The notes under the pieces were generated by a model. The model was given only the letters and a program-made list of their open reading frames with translations, had not been told where the DNA came from and ran no database searches. From assembly GCF_963676685.1 (NCBI RefSeq), contig NC_092355.1, forward strand, positions 70,377,006 to 70,441,005: a stretch of 64,000 nucleotides of DNA. Direction: 5' to 3'. A program made the position numbers and the translations under genes. This stretch comes from Mytilus edulis. Taxonomy: Eukaryota > Mollusca > Bivalvia > Mytilida > Mytilidae. This document shows, piece after piece, positions 45,430 through 57,429 of this stretch (positions are counted from its first letter, which is position 1; each line of letters begins with the position of its first letter).

Positions 45430-45960
45430 TCACTTTTAGAATTAGGAGAAGTTTTTGATTTTGCATGAACATGATGAAATAAGGGAAATAATCAGTAACT
45501 GTCTAATAGAAGATATTTGTTCTCCCCTATATCAAAAGTTACTTCCTGTGATATAGGATTGTTTGTATAACATTGATTGAAAAAGGATATGGTTTTTGGA
45601 ATAAGGGAAATAATTAGTTTTCAATAATTCAATTCTAGTTTCATATAAAAGCTTACATAACACTGATTCCAATAGTATTTTTATTTACTTTTGTTTGAAA
45701 TAAGGGAGATAATTGTATACTAATGGTTAAAAATGTGTCACTTCTGATTTCATTACACTTATCCCAAAAGTATATGGTTTCTATGAACTTTTACTTGGAA
45801 TAAGGGAGATAATTTGCTACTTCTATTTGGAAAGTCACTTCTGGTCTTGTATGATAGCTTACATTACACTGATTTAAAAAAAATATGGTTTTATGAACAG
45901 TTGCTTGGAATGAGGGAGATAATTTGATACTCTCAGTTAACACAATATCACTTTTATATG
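45430..45960. repeat. Degenerate tandem repeat of about 105 bases (five units)
   Basis: AATAAGGGA(A/G)ATAAT(T/C) recurs at about 45477, 45601, 45698, 45799 and 45909. Each is followed by a (T)CACTT(C)T... and an ACACTGATT block. Non-coding. Confidence 0.7.
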
Positions 45961-46179
45961 TCATTCAATGTATAATGATAACTTTGTTTTGAATTCAAAA
46001 ATATACAGTAATTTATTTTCAAGTTTGGACATTACAACTGTTTTAATAACCCATTACATTTTATATTGAACACAAAAAGTGAAATAAATCTTTTTTCATG
46101 TAACTTGATCGCTTCAATCCAATTTAAACAAATCATTCAGAGAGATAACATTTGAGGAAATACAAAAATACATTTTGGT

Positions 46180-46330
46180 CTTTTGTGGATAGTTGTCTCA
46201 TTGGCAATCATACCAAATCTTCTTTTTTATATAAAACTTTGTTTTTATAACCATGTAATCAACAGGAAATGGGTGTTGGTCATTGTTGAAGGTTGTACAT
46301 GTACAGTGAACTATTTTAGTTGTTTGCATC
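46180..46330 (+). repeat. Dispersed mussel-type repeat
   Basis: GGATAGTTGTCTCATTGGCA ATCATACC followed by GTCATTGTTGAAGG. A 126-codon open frame over it (46183-46563) has no family resemblance. Confidence 0.55.
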
Positions 46331-46588
46331 CCCATCCTTTGTGTAGGTTAGATAGCTGTCTCATGTGCAATCATGCTACATTGAAATTTTATATTTACAA
46401 TATTTTGCATGACCTAAATATACAGAATTTTGATGTTTTAATTTTAGTTCATATATATGTTTTTGAGTTAAGTGTTGCATTCATTTTCACTGACCTAGTA
46501 CAAATTTTTGTTTTTGGGCCAGCTGAACCCAACTCGTGGTGTGGGATTTCCTTGCTGTGTTGAAGACCCATTGGTAGCAAATTGGCTG

Positions 46589-47515
46589 TTTTTATAAGAC
46601 CACAAAAAAAAATTTGCATGGTATAATGCTATCATGTTGTGGTCGTCTGCTTCGTCAGTATTGTCTGCGTCCTAGTCCCAAGACGCATGATTTCTGGATA
46701 ATAACTTTAGTATTTGTAGATAAAAATCAATAAAATTTTAACACAATGTTTGTTACCACAAAAGGAAGGTTGGGATTAATTTTGGGGGTTATGGTCCCAA
46801 TGGTTTAGGAATTAGGAGCAAAAAAGGGGCCTAAACAAGCATTTTTGAATTTCCAGTCAATAACTGGTGTTGAAGTGTATAAATCTCTCTGAAATTATAC
46901 CACAAGTTTCAATACTACCAGGGAATGGTTAAAGGGGGGGAGGGTTTATGGCTCAAATCATTTAGCCTGGGTGTTTCTGGTTAAAGGACAATTTTGACAA
47001 TTTAAAAGCAGTGTAAGGGAGGTAACCAAATTCCATTTAAAGAATACTGTTATATAAAATGTATATGTTTGATTACCTCCCTTACACTGCTTGAAAATCA
47101 TGTAAATGATGATTGTCTTGAGATGATTAGCTGTAAAATCATTTTTAGAAGTTGATGATGTATTTAAATGAGTAGTTATTGTTGCAAACTCCATTAGAAA
47201 TTTGAATTGGGATTATTGTCGGAATAAGGAAAGGGGGAGGTGATAAAAAAATTTGGGGGTTACAATTTTTCTCATTTTAGATTTTAGAATTAAAATGAAA
47301 ATTTCTTTCATTCATATTTTTTAGGGGATTAATATCCAACAGCATAGTGTATTGCTCTGTTCTGTGTCAGAAACCTTATGTTGTGTCAACTATTAAATCA
47401 CGATCCAAATTCAGAGCTGTATCAATCTTGAATGTTGTGTCCATACTTGCCCCAACTGCTCATGGTTCGACCTCTGCAGTTGTATAAAGCTGCCCCCTGT
47501 GGAGCATCTGGTTGC
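46589..47515. mobile_element. Related copy of the 1.4-kb dispersed repeat
   Basis: Shares TTAACACAA(G/T)GTTT...ACCACAAAAGGAAGGTTGGGATT near the start and the GTTCGACCTCTGC...CTGTGGAGCATCTGGTTG end with 38654-40078. It lacks the 36-base array and holds its own inverted repeat at 46985-47120. Confidence 0.72.
46985..47120. repeat. Inverted repeat AGCAGTGTAAGGGAGGTAA
   Basis: TTAAAAGCAGTGTAAGGGAG (from 47001) and its inverse CTCCCTTACACTGCTTG (to 47093) form arms of about 28 bases with an AT-rich loop. It lies inside the repeat at 46589-47515. Confidence 0.75.
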
Positions 47516-47619
47516 TCTTTGGTGGGGTTGCTGTCTCTTTGACACATTCCCAATTTCCATTGTCAATCTCATTGCAAATTCTTTTTAGCTGAATATAATT
47601 ACAGGAATATTTAGGAGGT

Positions 47620-48225
47620 CTAAGAGAACATGTTTAACCTTTCCACACTCTGCATGTATGTGCCTGTCCTAAGTCAGGAGCCTGATCAGTGGTTGTTGTT
47701 TGTTGATTTGTTACACATGTTTTTCGTTCATTTTTATGCCCCAACTACGATAGAGGGGCATTATGTTTTCTGGTCTGTGGCTCTGATTGTCCGTACGTTC
47801 GTTTGTTCGTCCCGCTTCAGGTTAAAGTTTTTGGTCAAGGTAGTTTTTGATGAAATTGAAGTCCAATCAACTTGAAACTTAGTACACATGTTCCCTATAG
47901 TATAATCTTTCTTATTTTAATGCCAAATTAGATATTTACCCAATTTCACGGTCCATGGAACATGAAAAAGGATAGTGCAAGTGGGGCATCTGTGTACTTT
48001 GGACACATTCTTGTTTGTACATAAATTAGGCCACTAGTTTTCTCCTTTGAATTGTTATGCATTTGTCATTTCGTGGCCTTTTATAGCTGACTTTGCGGCA
48101 TGGGCTTTGCTCATTGTTGAAGGTCATAGAGTGACCTATAGTTGGTTATTTCTGTGTCATTATTTCTCTTGTGGAGAGTTGTCTGATTGGCAACCATATC
48201 TTCTTTTTATATATATATCAGTATA
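47620..48225 (+). repeat. Dispersed mussel-type repeat split by a second repeat
   Basis: 47640-47735 carries GTGCCTGTCCTAAGTCAGGA and GGTTGTTGTTTGTTGATTTG. 48015-48220 continues with GGCCTTTTATAGCTGACTT, GGCTTTGCTCATTGTTGAAGG and ATTGGCAACCATA. At 55846-56130 the two halves are contiguous. The middle piece (about 47735-48010, TTTATGCCCCAACTACGATA ... GGGGCATCTGTGTACTTTGG) is a separate inserted repeat. Confidence 0.75.
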
Positions 48226-48365
48226 CGATCCGTAAATAAATCTGTCAAATTCAACTTGACCACTAGGGCCAACTGCTAAAGTTTACTCCTACTTTCTTAA
48301 TAGATTTATTTGTACATGTTTCAAATTAGATAGTCATCATTAAGAAAATCTACCATTTCAGGATG

Positions 48366-48541
48366 CAGTGGCGGATCCAGGGGGGGGGGGGGGGTTCCGG
48401 GGGTGCGCACCCCCCTTTATTTTTGCCGATCAATGCATTTGTATCGGGACATATGTTTTGCACCCCCCCCCCCCCCCCCCCTTTGCCCTGTTTGCCCTGG
48501 GTTAGCACCCCCCCTTTCGAAAATTCCTGCATCCGCCCCTG
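48366..48541. mobile_element. MITE with CAGTGGCGGATCCAGG ends
   Basis: Near-identical to 33304-33465, with longer G- and C-runs and a small duplication TTTGCCCTG. Confidence 0.88.
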
Positions 48542-48719
48542 GGATGATTTTCCCAATTGACCTTGCATTATCGAGTCTGTGACTTTTGTTGCAGGAAGCT
48601 TCATATATAGGGATAGTTATTTGGCGTTGACAACAGCAACATTTACTAAGTATTTCAAAGCTAAGTTTGTCGGAAGGTAGAAGACCTGGATGCTTTAGGT
48701 TTTGTATATGTTATGTTCT

Positions 48720-48900
48720 GAAATGAGAAGTGAAAGATATCAAAGGGACAATCAAACTCATAATTCGAAATCAACTGACCATGCAAAAACTAAAAAAGAA
48801 ACGAACAACAGTACACAAAGTACAAGATAGAAAACTAAAGACTGAGCAATATGAACCCCACCAAAATCTCCGGGTCAGGTTTTAGAAAATCCTGTTCCAC
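48720..48900 (-). repeat. Dispersed mussel-type repeat
   Basis: AAAGGGACAATCAAACTCAT ... GAAAACTAAAGACTGAGCAA, same family as 34585. Non-coding. Confidence 0.58.
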
Positions 48901-49239
48901 ATGTGGGACCCATTGTGTTGATCATTTGCATAAACCAATAATAAGTGGAATTCGGTAGTTCACATTTGGAAAAGGGGATGAGATTTTAGTTTCGACGATT
49001 AGAACATAATTATCCGTGAAACAGATATTCAATAACAGTCAACCTCCGGAAAATTAACATAGAGATGATTTCAATTTCAATGATTTCATATTTTCAGCAA
49101 GTTTGACTTGACCTCATTTTCGTTCAATGACTACTTGAAAAAAGTTGACATTTTTGTTAATTTCTCTCTTATGAGTAATATGATAACCATATTAGTGATG
49201 GGTGTACCTTGTATGGTCCTCATATAAACAAGAAGGTGT

Positions 49240-50150
49240 TGTATGATTGCCAATGAGACAACTCTCCTCATGTATGTCAAAGTGATCTCGACCTAAGTTC
49301 ATGGATCTGTAAAGGTTAAGTTTTCGTGGTCAAAGCCATATCTCATATATCAATATGTCTATTATATTTGTAATAGTATGAAATAGTAGTAAGGTGTACA
49401 TGTCTATAACTGGCAGATGAAATGACCATGACCTAATTTTCATTGTTTAGTGGTTGAAATTAAATTGTTGTGTATTTAGATATATAAGAAGATGTTGTAT
49501 GATAATGAGACAACTCTCCATCCTAATCACAATTTGTAAAAGTCCATTAGTCGGTATTTGACGGTCCTACTAAAAAGCGCCTGGGAAAATAAAATAATAA
49601 TATTTTATAACAATGAATGTTTTCCTGAACAAAAAAAAAATATAATCATTGCTTGTTCTCATGCCAATACAATATCTAAATATTTTCCGCGGGCGCCTTT
49701 TCTTTTCCGCGGGCGCTTTATTTTCTTCCCCGGGCGCTTTTTCTTCACCCTGGCGCTCCCGGGCGCTTTTTAGTAGGACCCGAATTTGAACATGACACGG
49801 TTTATTTCTCATTCAGTTTTTGTGTTTTGGTTTGTCAAGCTTAAGTTTTTCTTAAACCAAAAGCAATAGGTAAACTATATTTAGTGTATCGAATGATTAT
49901 AAGGTTTATATGTCTGTCTGGCAGGTAACACATGACCGTGACCTCATTTATGGTTCCTTGGTCAATATAAAGTTTTCATAGTTTGATCTGTTTCTTGTAT
50001 ATCATTAGCAATTATAGGTCCACCATATTCAATTCATTTAATGATTGTAAGGTGAACATGTAGTTCTGGCTTGGTTTATCTGACCTTCACCTCATTTTCT
50101 TGGAACATGTTAAGTTAATGTGATACTTGTATTTACACTTTTTATTTAGG
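49240..50150. repeat. Degenerate long-unit repeat, interrupted by a MITE
   Basis: GTAAGGT(G/T)(T/A)ACATGT...GGCAG...GACC(A/G)TGACCT(A/C)AT-type words recur at about 49390, 49900 and 50050. Unit length is roughly 130-160 bases. Non-coding. Confidence 0.55.
49563..49780. mobile_element. MITE with GGTCCTACTAAAAAGCGCC ends
   Basis: GGTCCTACTAAAAAGCGCC and GGCGCTTTTTAGTAGGACC are perfect 19-base inverted ends. Three or four (C)CGCGGGCGC(C/T)TTTT-type units precede the right end (49686-49760). It is inserted in the long-unit repeat. Confidence 0.88.
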
Positions 50151-50875
50151 GCTATCAACATAAAATAAATGGTAGTAAAGTATGTTATATAATTACCAAT
50201 GCTTATTTCGTATAGCTGCACGATTTATACACTATCATACAAAACAATCATGTGTAATTTGAATTAAAATTTCCGGCTTATTTCTATTTGCATTAAACTA
50301 TTAACATTGGCACATAGATCTGTATATTTTTTTTTTATAGCAAATACGAAAAACAGATTAGAAAAATTACAATGATTTCAAAAATATTTTTAGCTGCTAA
50401 CCTGGGAACATTTTATATATTTAACATCAATATTCCTGCGCTAATCGAGTTCCTAATACACAATATTGTTGCATGTATTGTGAAAGATCATCTATTTTCA
50501 GTTCTTACTAGGCCATGAACTTTATTTTCAAAATAACACCAAACTCGCCCCCATCCCCAAAAAAACACATAAACATCCCATAACTTGTGACATCCAAAAA
50601 TGGTTGCCATGGGAATAACTTAAATTCAACCTTTACGGTATGCCGAAACTGACTCTCTACGTTTGTTATTTTTCTTCAAGTAATAAATTTAGGATCAACG
50701 AATAAGCGAGATAACAGAATATTGGGTCACGACCTGTCACAACTAATTTTTATCATAATAATTCGCCCCTGCCGTGGTTTATCATTTTTGTTTCAATTAT
50801 AAACGTGCCGCGCTAATCCAAGAGTGAAGTAAATTATATTGAACCAGCTGTTTTCAGCTCTTTGGTAGCATAGGC

Positions 50876-50996
50876 GGATCCAGAGGGGGGGGGGGCTGGG
50901 GGGCCGGACCCCCCCTTTCGTGGGAAAAATTTGGTTGATTATATAGGGAATCATTGAAGCATGACTCGAGCGGGCCCCCTCTTAGGTCAGTCAGCG

Positions 50997-51027
<31 letters not shown>

Positions 51028-51055
51028 TTAGGAAAAGTTCTGGATCCGCCACTGG
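50876..51055. mobile_element. MITE of the GGCGGATCCAG family, G/C-run rich
   Basis: AGGCGGATCCAGAGGGG left and TTCTGGATCCGCCACTGG right. Long G- and C-runs lie inside the tips, and the centre is different from other copies. Confidence 0.85.
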
Positions 51056-51296
51056 GTAGGGTTGTAGTCTCTTTGACACATTCCCCGTTTCCATTGACAA
51101 TTTCATTATTTATTTATATGATATAATTTTCATTAAACTAAATAGTTAGAAATTTCTTCTCGGTCATGTTCGAGATGTTAAATGTAAAAAGTTTGCACCT
51201 CTCCTTTCTTAAGAAGAACAATATTGTCTATTCATTTATTTAATGACCACGTCCATCTACAAAGAAACACAACAAAGTTAGCGTTTATTAGATTTA

Positions 51297-51512
51297 GGGA
51301 GCTACCATTTGATTTTTCACTCTGTTCGGTCCTGCCTTTTTTGTTGTTGTTTATCCTGACTTTTTTTTACCTAAATTGTCATCCTGACTTTTTTTTTTTG
51401 CAAGTGTCTCATCCTGCCTTTTTTTTTTACTCAAAACTCCTGTCCTGCCTATTTTTTTCAAATTTCATCCTAGCCCCCCCCCCCCCCCCCTAAAAATCAA
51501 ATGGTAGCTCCC
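51297..51512. mobile_element. MITE of the GGGAGCTACCATTTGATTTT family
   Basis: Tips GGGAGCTACCATTTGATTTT and AAAATCAAATGGTAGCTCCC. The interior is the TCCTGCC...T-run array in the orientation opposite to 9186. The left G-run and adjacent words are missing, so this is an internally deleted copy. Confidence 0.88.
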
Positions 51513-51514
51513 TT

Positions 51515-52040
51515 ACATACTCTATCCACCCTAAAAAATACAGCAGCAAAAATGTATTCAAACAAAAGAACAAAATAAACAAACATACACAAGATGAGCA
51601 CTTAATTAGTTTCTCGTGTTCTGAGATGCCAAACTAATACCAACAATTAGATAGGAATTTACATATTTTATTATTTATTGTGCAAACAACGACGACAACA
51701 TCCCGAAATTTCTGTTTAAATGAAGCCAAGATATCTGCCATGTAAAAACAACCTAGACCAAAACCATAGGGACAGTTCTTTTTTAAATTCTAGATACTAG
51801 ATATAGTTACAGTCAAACCTGTATATAAGAGACCACTAAAGACAGAAGCGGTCTATTAGTATTTCAACAAAGGGTGTCTTTGAATACAGGTACTGACATG
51901 TACTTTAAAGAAAACAAGAATACAATTTCCAGCAGTCTGTTTCTGAACACTATCATTTATGATTCTCCTTAATCCATCTGCTTATATGGAGTCTCCAATA
52001 GTTCAGCTAGGTTGCACTGTATCTCGTGTCACGATATCTA
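51515..52040. other. Upstream region of the Cvsi-like gene
   Basis: No coding sequence recognised. It includes TACAGTCAAACCTGTATATAAGAGACC near 51810, a segment that resembles a dispersed repeat. Confidence 0.4.
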
Positions 52041-52051
52041 AGATAAGACCA

Positions 52052-52057
52052 TATATA
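52052..52057 (+). promoter_or_regulatory. TATA box of the Cvsi-like gene
   Basis: TATATA in ACCATATATACG lies 47-52 bases before the start codon at 52104, so a 5'UTR of about 20 bases would fit. Small secreted-peptide genes often have such a TATA promoter. Confidence 0.55.
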
Positions 52058-52103
52058 CGTATGAACATAGTGAAAGGATCCCACTTTTAACTTGATTATA
52101 ATC

Positions 52104-55100
52104 ATGAAGTGTGTATTAGCTTTTGTTTTCGTTGCTGTTCTTTCAGGTAATGTGACAGATTTTATAGGCTTTATAAGTAGCTTTTTGTTGGGAGACATTT
52201 TTGTGTGTGCATATCATGAATGTTAGTTAGGGAGCAACCATTTGATTTTTAGGGGGGGGGGGGGGGCTAGGATGAAAATTTTTGTCCTGCATTTTTTTTT
52301 AGCTGTAATCTCTGTCCTGCCTTTTTATTTTTCACTCTGTTCGGTCCTGCATTTTTTTTTTAGTTTAGCCTGACTTTTTTTTACCTAAATTGTCGTCCTG
52401 ACTAATTTTTTTTTTTGCAAGTATCTCATCCTGCCTTTTTTTTTACTCAAAACTCCTGTCCTGCCTATTTTTTCAAATTTCATCCTAGCACACCCCCCCC
52501 TCCCCCCCCCCCCCCCATAAAAATAAAATGGTAGCTCCCTTATGAAAACCCGGCATCAGGGGACCAATAATTTTCAAATTAATGCAATGTATACAACAAT
52601 TATGTAATCAATTATAATGTTTACTGTGTCTACAAAGTTTTACAAGAAATTTCCACTTCCAATTGAAATTAGCTTCTTTATGGTAACCACAAGAGGGTTG
52701 ATTTTATTATATGTTGTTCCTAGAGCCATTACCTACAAAAGGGTGTCTCAGATTTCTGATAGAATGTATAGATCAAATTTTACACATAATCAAACATTAT
52801 CTACTTTTTTGTGGTAAGGATGTTAACACGAATTACAGATTTATAAGAGAATGGAATACGATAGCGATAATTTGAGACACTCTTTTGCAGCTGCTGCTGT
52901 GTTGATTAAGATTTTGTTTTAATTACCTGTCTAGTTAAAGTGATGAAAGATCTACATTCATTCATGTGAACTGACCAAGATTTTGCCATTAATTGTATTA
53001 TCATTAATCACATAATGATTGCATAACATAAATAGTGCATTCATTTAAAAGATTAATCTTTTATCTATCTATATATACCTCTTTTATTAACTTATATGCA
53101 TTCTGAAGAAAGTAACAGCATTTTAAGGGTTGGAGATTGGAAGTAAAAAAAAATTTGTATTATGCTACCTTAAGAAAGTAAATTAACAGCATTTTAAAGG
53201 TTGGGGATTGGAAGTAAACAAATCTTTGTATTGTGCTGCCTTAATTCTTTCTATTCCAGAACTTGAATAGACTCGATCGGAACAATTTAGAGATTGACAC
53301 ATTATATCGACCTTTATTTAACACATAAGATTGCATCTTGCTCTACTCAGACCAGATATCATTTTCATCATTTATGCAGTTGAATTGGTGTTTTATTGAA
53401 CCCACTTCTCCCTTCAATTAATTTGAAATTTGGTTTGCAAAAAGGTGCATTCCATTTGATATTTTCTTAGGCAGTAATATGTTTACAATAATTATTTTGA
53501 TTAGCAATTTTACTATCCTCTTCTGCCCCTCCCCCTCATGTTTTGATTTTCCCCTCCCCCTCATGTTTTGATTTTAACATTGTACGGATTGACCTTTTGT
53601 AGCTATAGAGTTATAATGTCTAAAATCCAACGAAACACTTACAATCACAGGTTATATCTTATAATGGACCTTTGTCAACATAAGGAGATGTTGAATGCTT
53701 CCCAATGAGACAAATATCCACCAGAGTTCTTATGACGTGGATATCAGCATATAATATGGGTCACCGTACGGCATTTAACAATAAGATAACCGTACAGTAT
53801 ACAACCGACATTAAACAAATGAAACAATTCAAATGAGAAACTAAAGGCCTAATATATAACAAAATAAAAACAAGTCAATTCAAATAATTCAGAGTAGCTT
53901 CGTACGTTAGTAATATAATCATAACCTTTTTAACATCTGTTTTTATAAGAATTTGTTTCTGTTGACCTGACGAAATGATATCGACTGAAGGCGTAATCTG
54001 AAGTTATCATACTTTCTACAAATGTGAAACGGGCGGACACTATATAACTATATGCTGGTTTAGGACCGGCACATAAAGAATATCACAGTGTTCCATTTTG
54101 CCCATGACAGTTCAAATTTAGGACGAGCTCGGGAAGACGAGAACACGTCATGCATGCCAAAACTTAATATTGGAATTTTATAGCGTTAATACATGTATCT
54201 CTGGAAATATTATACCACTACGATAAAAACCATATCACTACAGTAAAAACCATATCACTACAGTAAAAACCTGCGTTTGGATTTGACATTTCTGTTTGAT
54301 ACTGCATCATTTATATTTATAGAATTGCTTCAAAAAGGGTTAGGTAACTACATATATTGATTTATAGAAGTGCATCATAATAAAAAAGCAGTTTCCACGT
54401 TTGAGATGACAGTTTTTGTCTTTTAAAATAGTCCTGATGTTACGAATGTACTTTAGTGAACTTAAAAAATCTGAAATTCAAAATGGATACGATAAGTCAG
54501 AAGAGCATTAGTTAAGGAACACACATATTTATATATTTGTATTTATTTGTACAGAGGTGTACGCAGAGATGTGAACATTCTAGTAGCAAGTGACTGTACA
54601 TTGTAATATTTGTATTTTTGTATTTGTTTGTATAGTGGTGTATGCAGAGACGTGTCAAGTAGCAATTGACTGTATACATTCACATATTTATATTATACTA
54701 ATTTTGTATTTATTTGTACAGAGGTGTTCGCAGAGATGTGTACATTCTAGTAGCAAGTGACTGCACACTGTTATATTTGTTATTTTTATTTGTATAGTGG
54801 TGTATGCAGAGAGATGTCAAATAGCAAGTGACTGTACATTGGAATCATGCGGGAACGGTGCAATGGTTGAATGCAACGACGAAAATCTGTGTACCTGTCG
54901 TGACGCAACAGCAACCGGTATGTTGTTGTTTTTTTAAATTTTAATTCTATTTTGTTAACTGCAGGTTCTCTCTTGTTTTCTGAAGTAATTTGCCACGTTT
55001 TCGTGAAGAACATTTATATAAGTGCACAGTCAGGACATAAATCCCAGTAAACCACAAAAGCTACTTTACTTATGTATTTAATTTCGGAGTTGTCTTTCTT

Positions 55101-56898
55101 TTACTTGAAAAATCCTTTCAAATACGTTTTTCTTTCATTCATTTTAAGATGAAAAATACTATTTAAAAAAGAATATGAACTGCATATATTTGTTCTGAAT
55201 AAAACTATTGGTACACAATGGTTGTTTTGTAACATTTTAAAATAAGAATATTCATTTCAAAGGCAAAGATCACACATTATGCATGTTATGCAAAGCCTTA
55301 AAATATGTCATGGTTGTTTTTTATGACTTGTATGAAAAATTGAAACTTCAAATACAATATATTTATTCTTGAGAACAAATTTAATATTAAAACATTATTG
55401 TGTACCAATTCTGCATAAATTTACCATGTACAATACAGGTTTCACCTTCATGAAGAGGCTCATTATCTTAATTTCCATTGTTTCCTGTTATGGCGTGTGT
55501 CGATTTTTCTGGGTACGATTGATTTACAAATACAAAATTATTTTATTAAATTATAAAAAAAAATCATTCAAATTGAATTAGATTGAGATGGTATGGGCTT
55601 GCAACTAATTTTAAGTTCTTGGTGCAAAGTTTTTCATTTCTAATTTCAAAAAATATTGAATTAGGCACCTATTTTCTATTTTATATTTATCTTGCCCATC
55701 CTTCTCTATTCTTTATATTTTGATCCTGTTGTTCTATAATGCTTTGGTCAATTGTTCTGTACTCTTGACATATTATACCCTATTCAGTACACTCTGCCCG
55801 GACATACTATAAATTGATAAGCCTACCCCGCCTCATTATTTATGTATGTGCCTGTCCCAAGTTAGGAGCCTGTAATTCAGTGGTTGTCGTTTGTTTATGT
55901 GTTACATATTTGTTTTTCGTTATTTTTTTTTTTACATAAATAAGGCTATTAGTGTTCTCGTTTGAATTGTTTTAAATTGTCTTATCGGGGCCTTTTATAG
56001 CTGACTATGCGGTATGGGCTTTGCTCATTGTTGAAGGCCGTACAGTGACCTATAGTTGTTAATGTCTGTGTCATTTTGGTCTTTTGTGGATAGTTGTCTC
56101 ATTGGCAATCATACCACATCTTCTTTTTTATATTAATTAAATGTGTCACGTACATTATCATTGTTTCATGATTGATGTTTATGATTAACGTATCAGTAAT
56201 GCAAGACAAACACCCACACTGCATGATGGATAGATACTAAGGGGGTCAAAATTTCTTTATACTATATTTGTTTGCTTCATGTTTCTCTTTAAATTCTTTT
56301 CTTTGTGTGTGTGTTTTTTTTTGTAGTTTAGCACTCCATTGTTCTTTTTTCTATAATTTGGGGCCAATTAAGTTCTTTTTATTTTTTTTAAGTTTTATGT
56401 CCATTTTTCTATACTCTATACGTTTTTTGTCCATTTTCTTTAATATTGGCCCATTGTTATTTATTCCAATCTTTAAAACTTATCATTTCCCTCATACAAA
56501 ATGTACACTGTATTAAAGAAGAGTATTTTTTGGTAAGGTTCGGTATGTTTTTCTTCAATACAATCCCTTTCCTTTAATTAAAATCCTGTACAGGCTAACA
56601 AATGTTCAGATTATCAGGGGGTACACGAGATAGGTCGAATATCATGATTTTGTTAAAGAGGTTATCAACCAATCGCAACGGGTTTTCAACGGATGTACAC
56701 TTTTAAAAACATTACCCAAAATGCTTCAGATTTAGAAACGGCGAATTATCCATACACGTTCTATAATTTTCATTCTCTTCTTTTCTTTCAGCCTGTCATA
56801 CAGCGAAGGACTGTGACAACCATGGGCCATGTCATGAACATGGTCACGGACACCACGCCTCATGGCATTGCTTTGACGGAGCATGCAGATGTATCTAA
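52104..56898 (+). CDS. Secreted 12-cysteine peptide, Cvsi-like serine protease inhibitor (three exons, 89 aa)
   Basis: Exons 52104-52146, 54798-54917 and 56792-56898 join with phases 1,1 and GT-AG introns, giving 89 residues. The start MKCVLAFVFVAVLSVVYA is a classic signal peptide, with cleavage likely after the YA at residue 18. The mature part has 12 cysteines in two similar halves (ERCQIASDC ... CTCRD and ACHTAKDC ... CFDGACRCI). The second half has a His-rich loop (HEHGHGHHASWHC). This spacing matches the oyster Cvsi family (MEROPS I84), small plasma inhibitors of subtilisin-like proteases thought to act in defence. The exon-per-half layout suggests internal duplication. Stop TAA is at 56896 and a poly(A) signal AATAAA at 56919. 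Cvsi identity rests on pattern memory; another cysteine-rich defence peptide is the alternative. Confidence 0.85.
52230..52539. mobile_element. MITE of the GGGAGCTACCATTTGATTTT family, intron 1 of the Cvsi-like gene
   Basis: Left tip GGGAGCAACCATTTGATTTT with G-run and CTAGGATGAAA. Right tip AAAATGGTAGCTCCC after a long C-run. The interior has the full set of TCCTGCC/TCCTGAC words. It starts 83 bases after the exon-1 donor. Confidence 0.88.
53108..53232. repeat. Two-unit tandem repeat in intron 1
   Basis: AACAGCATTTTAAGGGTTGG and AACAGCATTTTAAAGGTTGG head two units of about 62 bases. Both continue GATTGGAAGTAAA...TTTGTATT(A/G)TGCT(A/G)CCTTAA. Confidence 0.8.
54202..54262. repeat. Three-unit tandem repeat ACCATATCACTACAGTAAAA
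   Basis: Period 21 (the first unit reads ACCACTACGATAAAA). Intron 1 of the Cvsi-like gene. Confidence 0.85.
54541..54845 (+). repeat. Four copies of the exon-2 acceptor and first codons (Cvsi-like gene)
   Basis: Acceptor-like TACAG or TATAG at 54550-54554, 54631-54635, 54717-54721 and 54793-54797. Each is followed by (A/T)GGTGT(A/T)(C/T)GCAGAGA and then AGTAGCAA(G/T)TGACTG. Units 1 and 3, and 2 and 4, are most alike, so a dimer of about 165 bases was duplicated. Only the last leads into the full exon. Unit 2 would start with the same residues (VVYAE-TCQVAIDC) but then read into a stop. Confidence 0.85.
55846..56135 (+). repeat. Dispersed mussel-type repeat, longest copy, intron 2
   Basis: CCTGTCCCAAGTTAGGAGCC ... 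GGCCTTTTATAGCTGAC ... GCTCATTGTTGAAGG ... CATTGGCAATCATACCAC. It shows the full order of the family seen in pieces elsewhere in the window. Confidence 0.7.
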
Positions 56899-56967
56899 GG
56901 ACCGAATTCAGTGATTGAAATAAACGCATATCTTTTTCTCTGTGTTTGATGTTTCCCTTGTTTTACA

Positions 56968-57010
56968 ATAAAATTGAGAATGGAAACGAGGAATGTGTCA
57001 AGGAGACAAC
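56968..57010 (-). repeat. Dispersed repeat edge after the Cvsi-like gene
   Basis: TAAAATTGAGAATGGAAACG ... GGAGACAACAACCC matches the start of the repeat at 5990. Confidence 0.55.
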
Positions 57011-57429
57011 AACCCAACAAAAGATTAGACAACAGCCGACATAATGCAATTCACTTTTAAGAAAGGATCACTTCCTAGCTGTACACGCTAATAAATAAAT
57101 TTGGTGTATTTACTGTCTTCTGATTGGTTAAAAGAATTAGCTTTATTTTCAATGTTATCAATTTTGATGGAGACACGCCCACGCTAACGTTGTGTATTCA
57201 TACGCAAACATCTGTGTACGTTGTTATTCGTATTAATATATATCTTTGAGCCTTATTTTTGATAGAAATTCATTTATGATGAATGGCAATGATTTATTTT
57301 GAATTTCGCGGATTATGTTAAATGTGAAGAGTCAAAAATTAATTTTATGGTTCAATAAATTCAAAATAAATAACAGCCATTCATTAAATAAAAATAAAGT
57401 ACATCATACAACCTATTTGTACACAACTG

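Noticed and set aside
46183-46563. 126-codon frame with a hydrophobic start
   Set aside because: Overlaps a dispersed mussel-type repeat and resembles no family; chance frame more likely.
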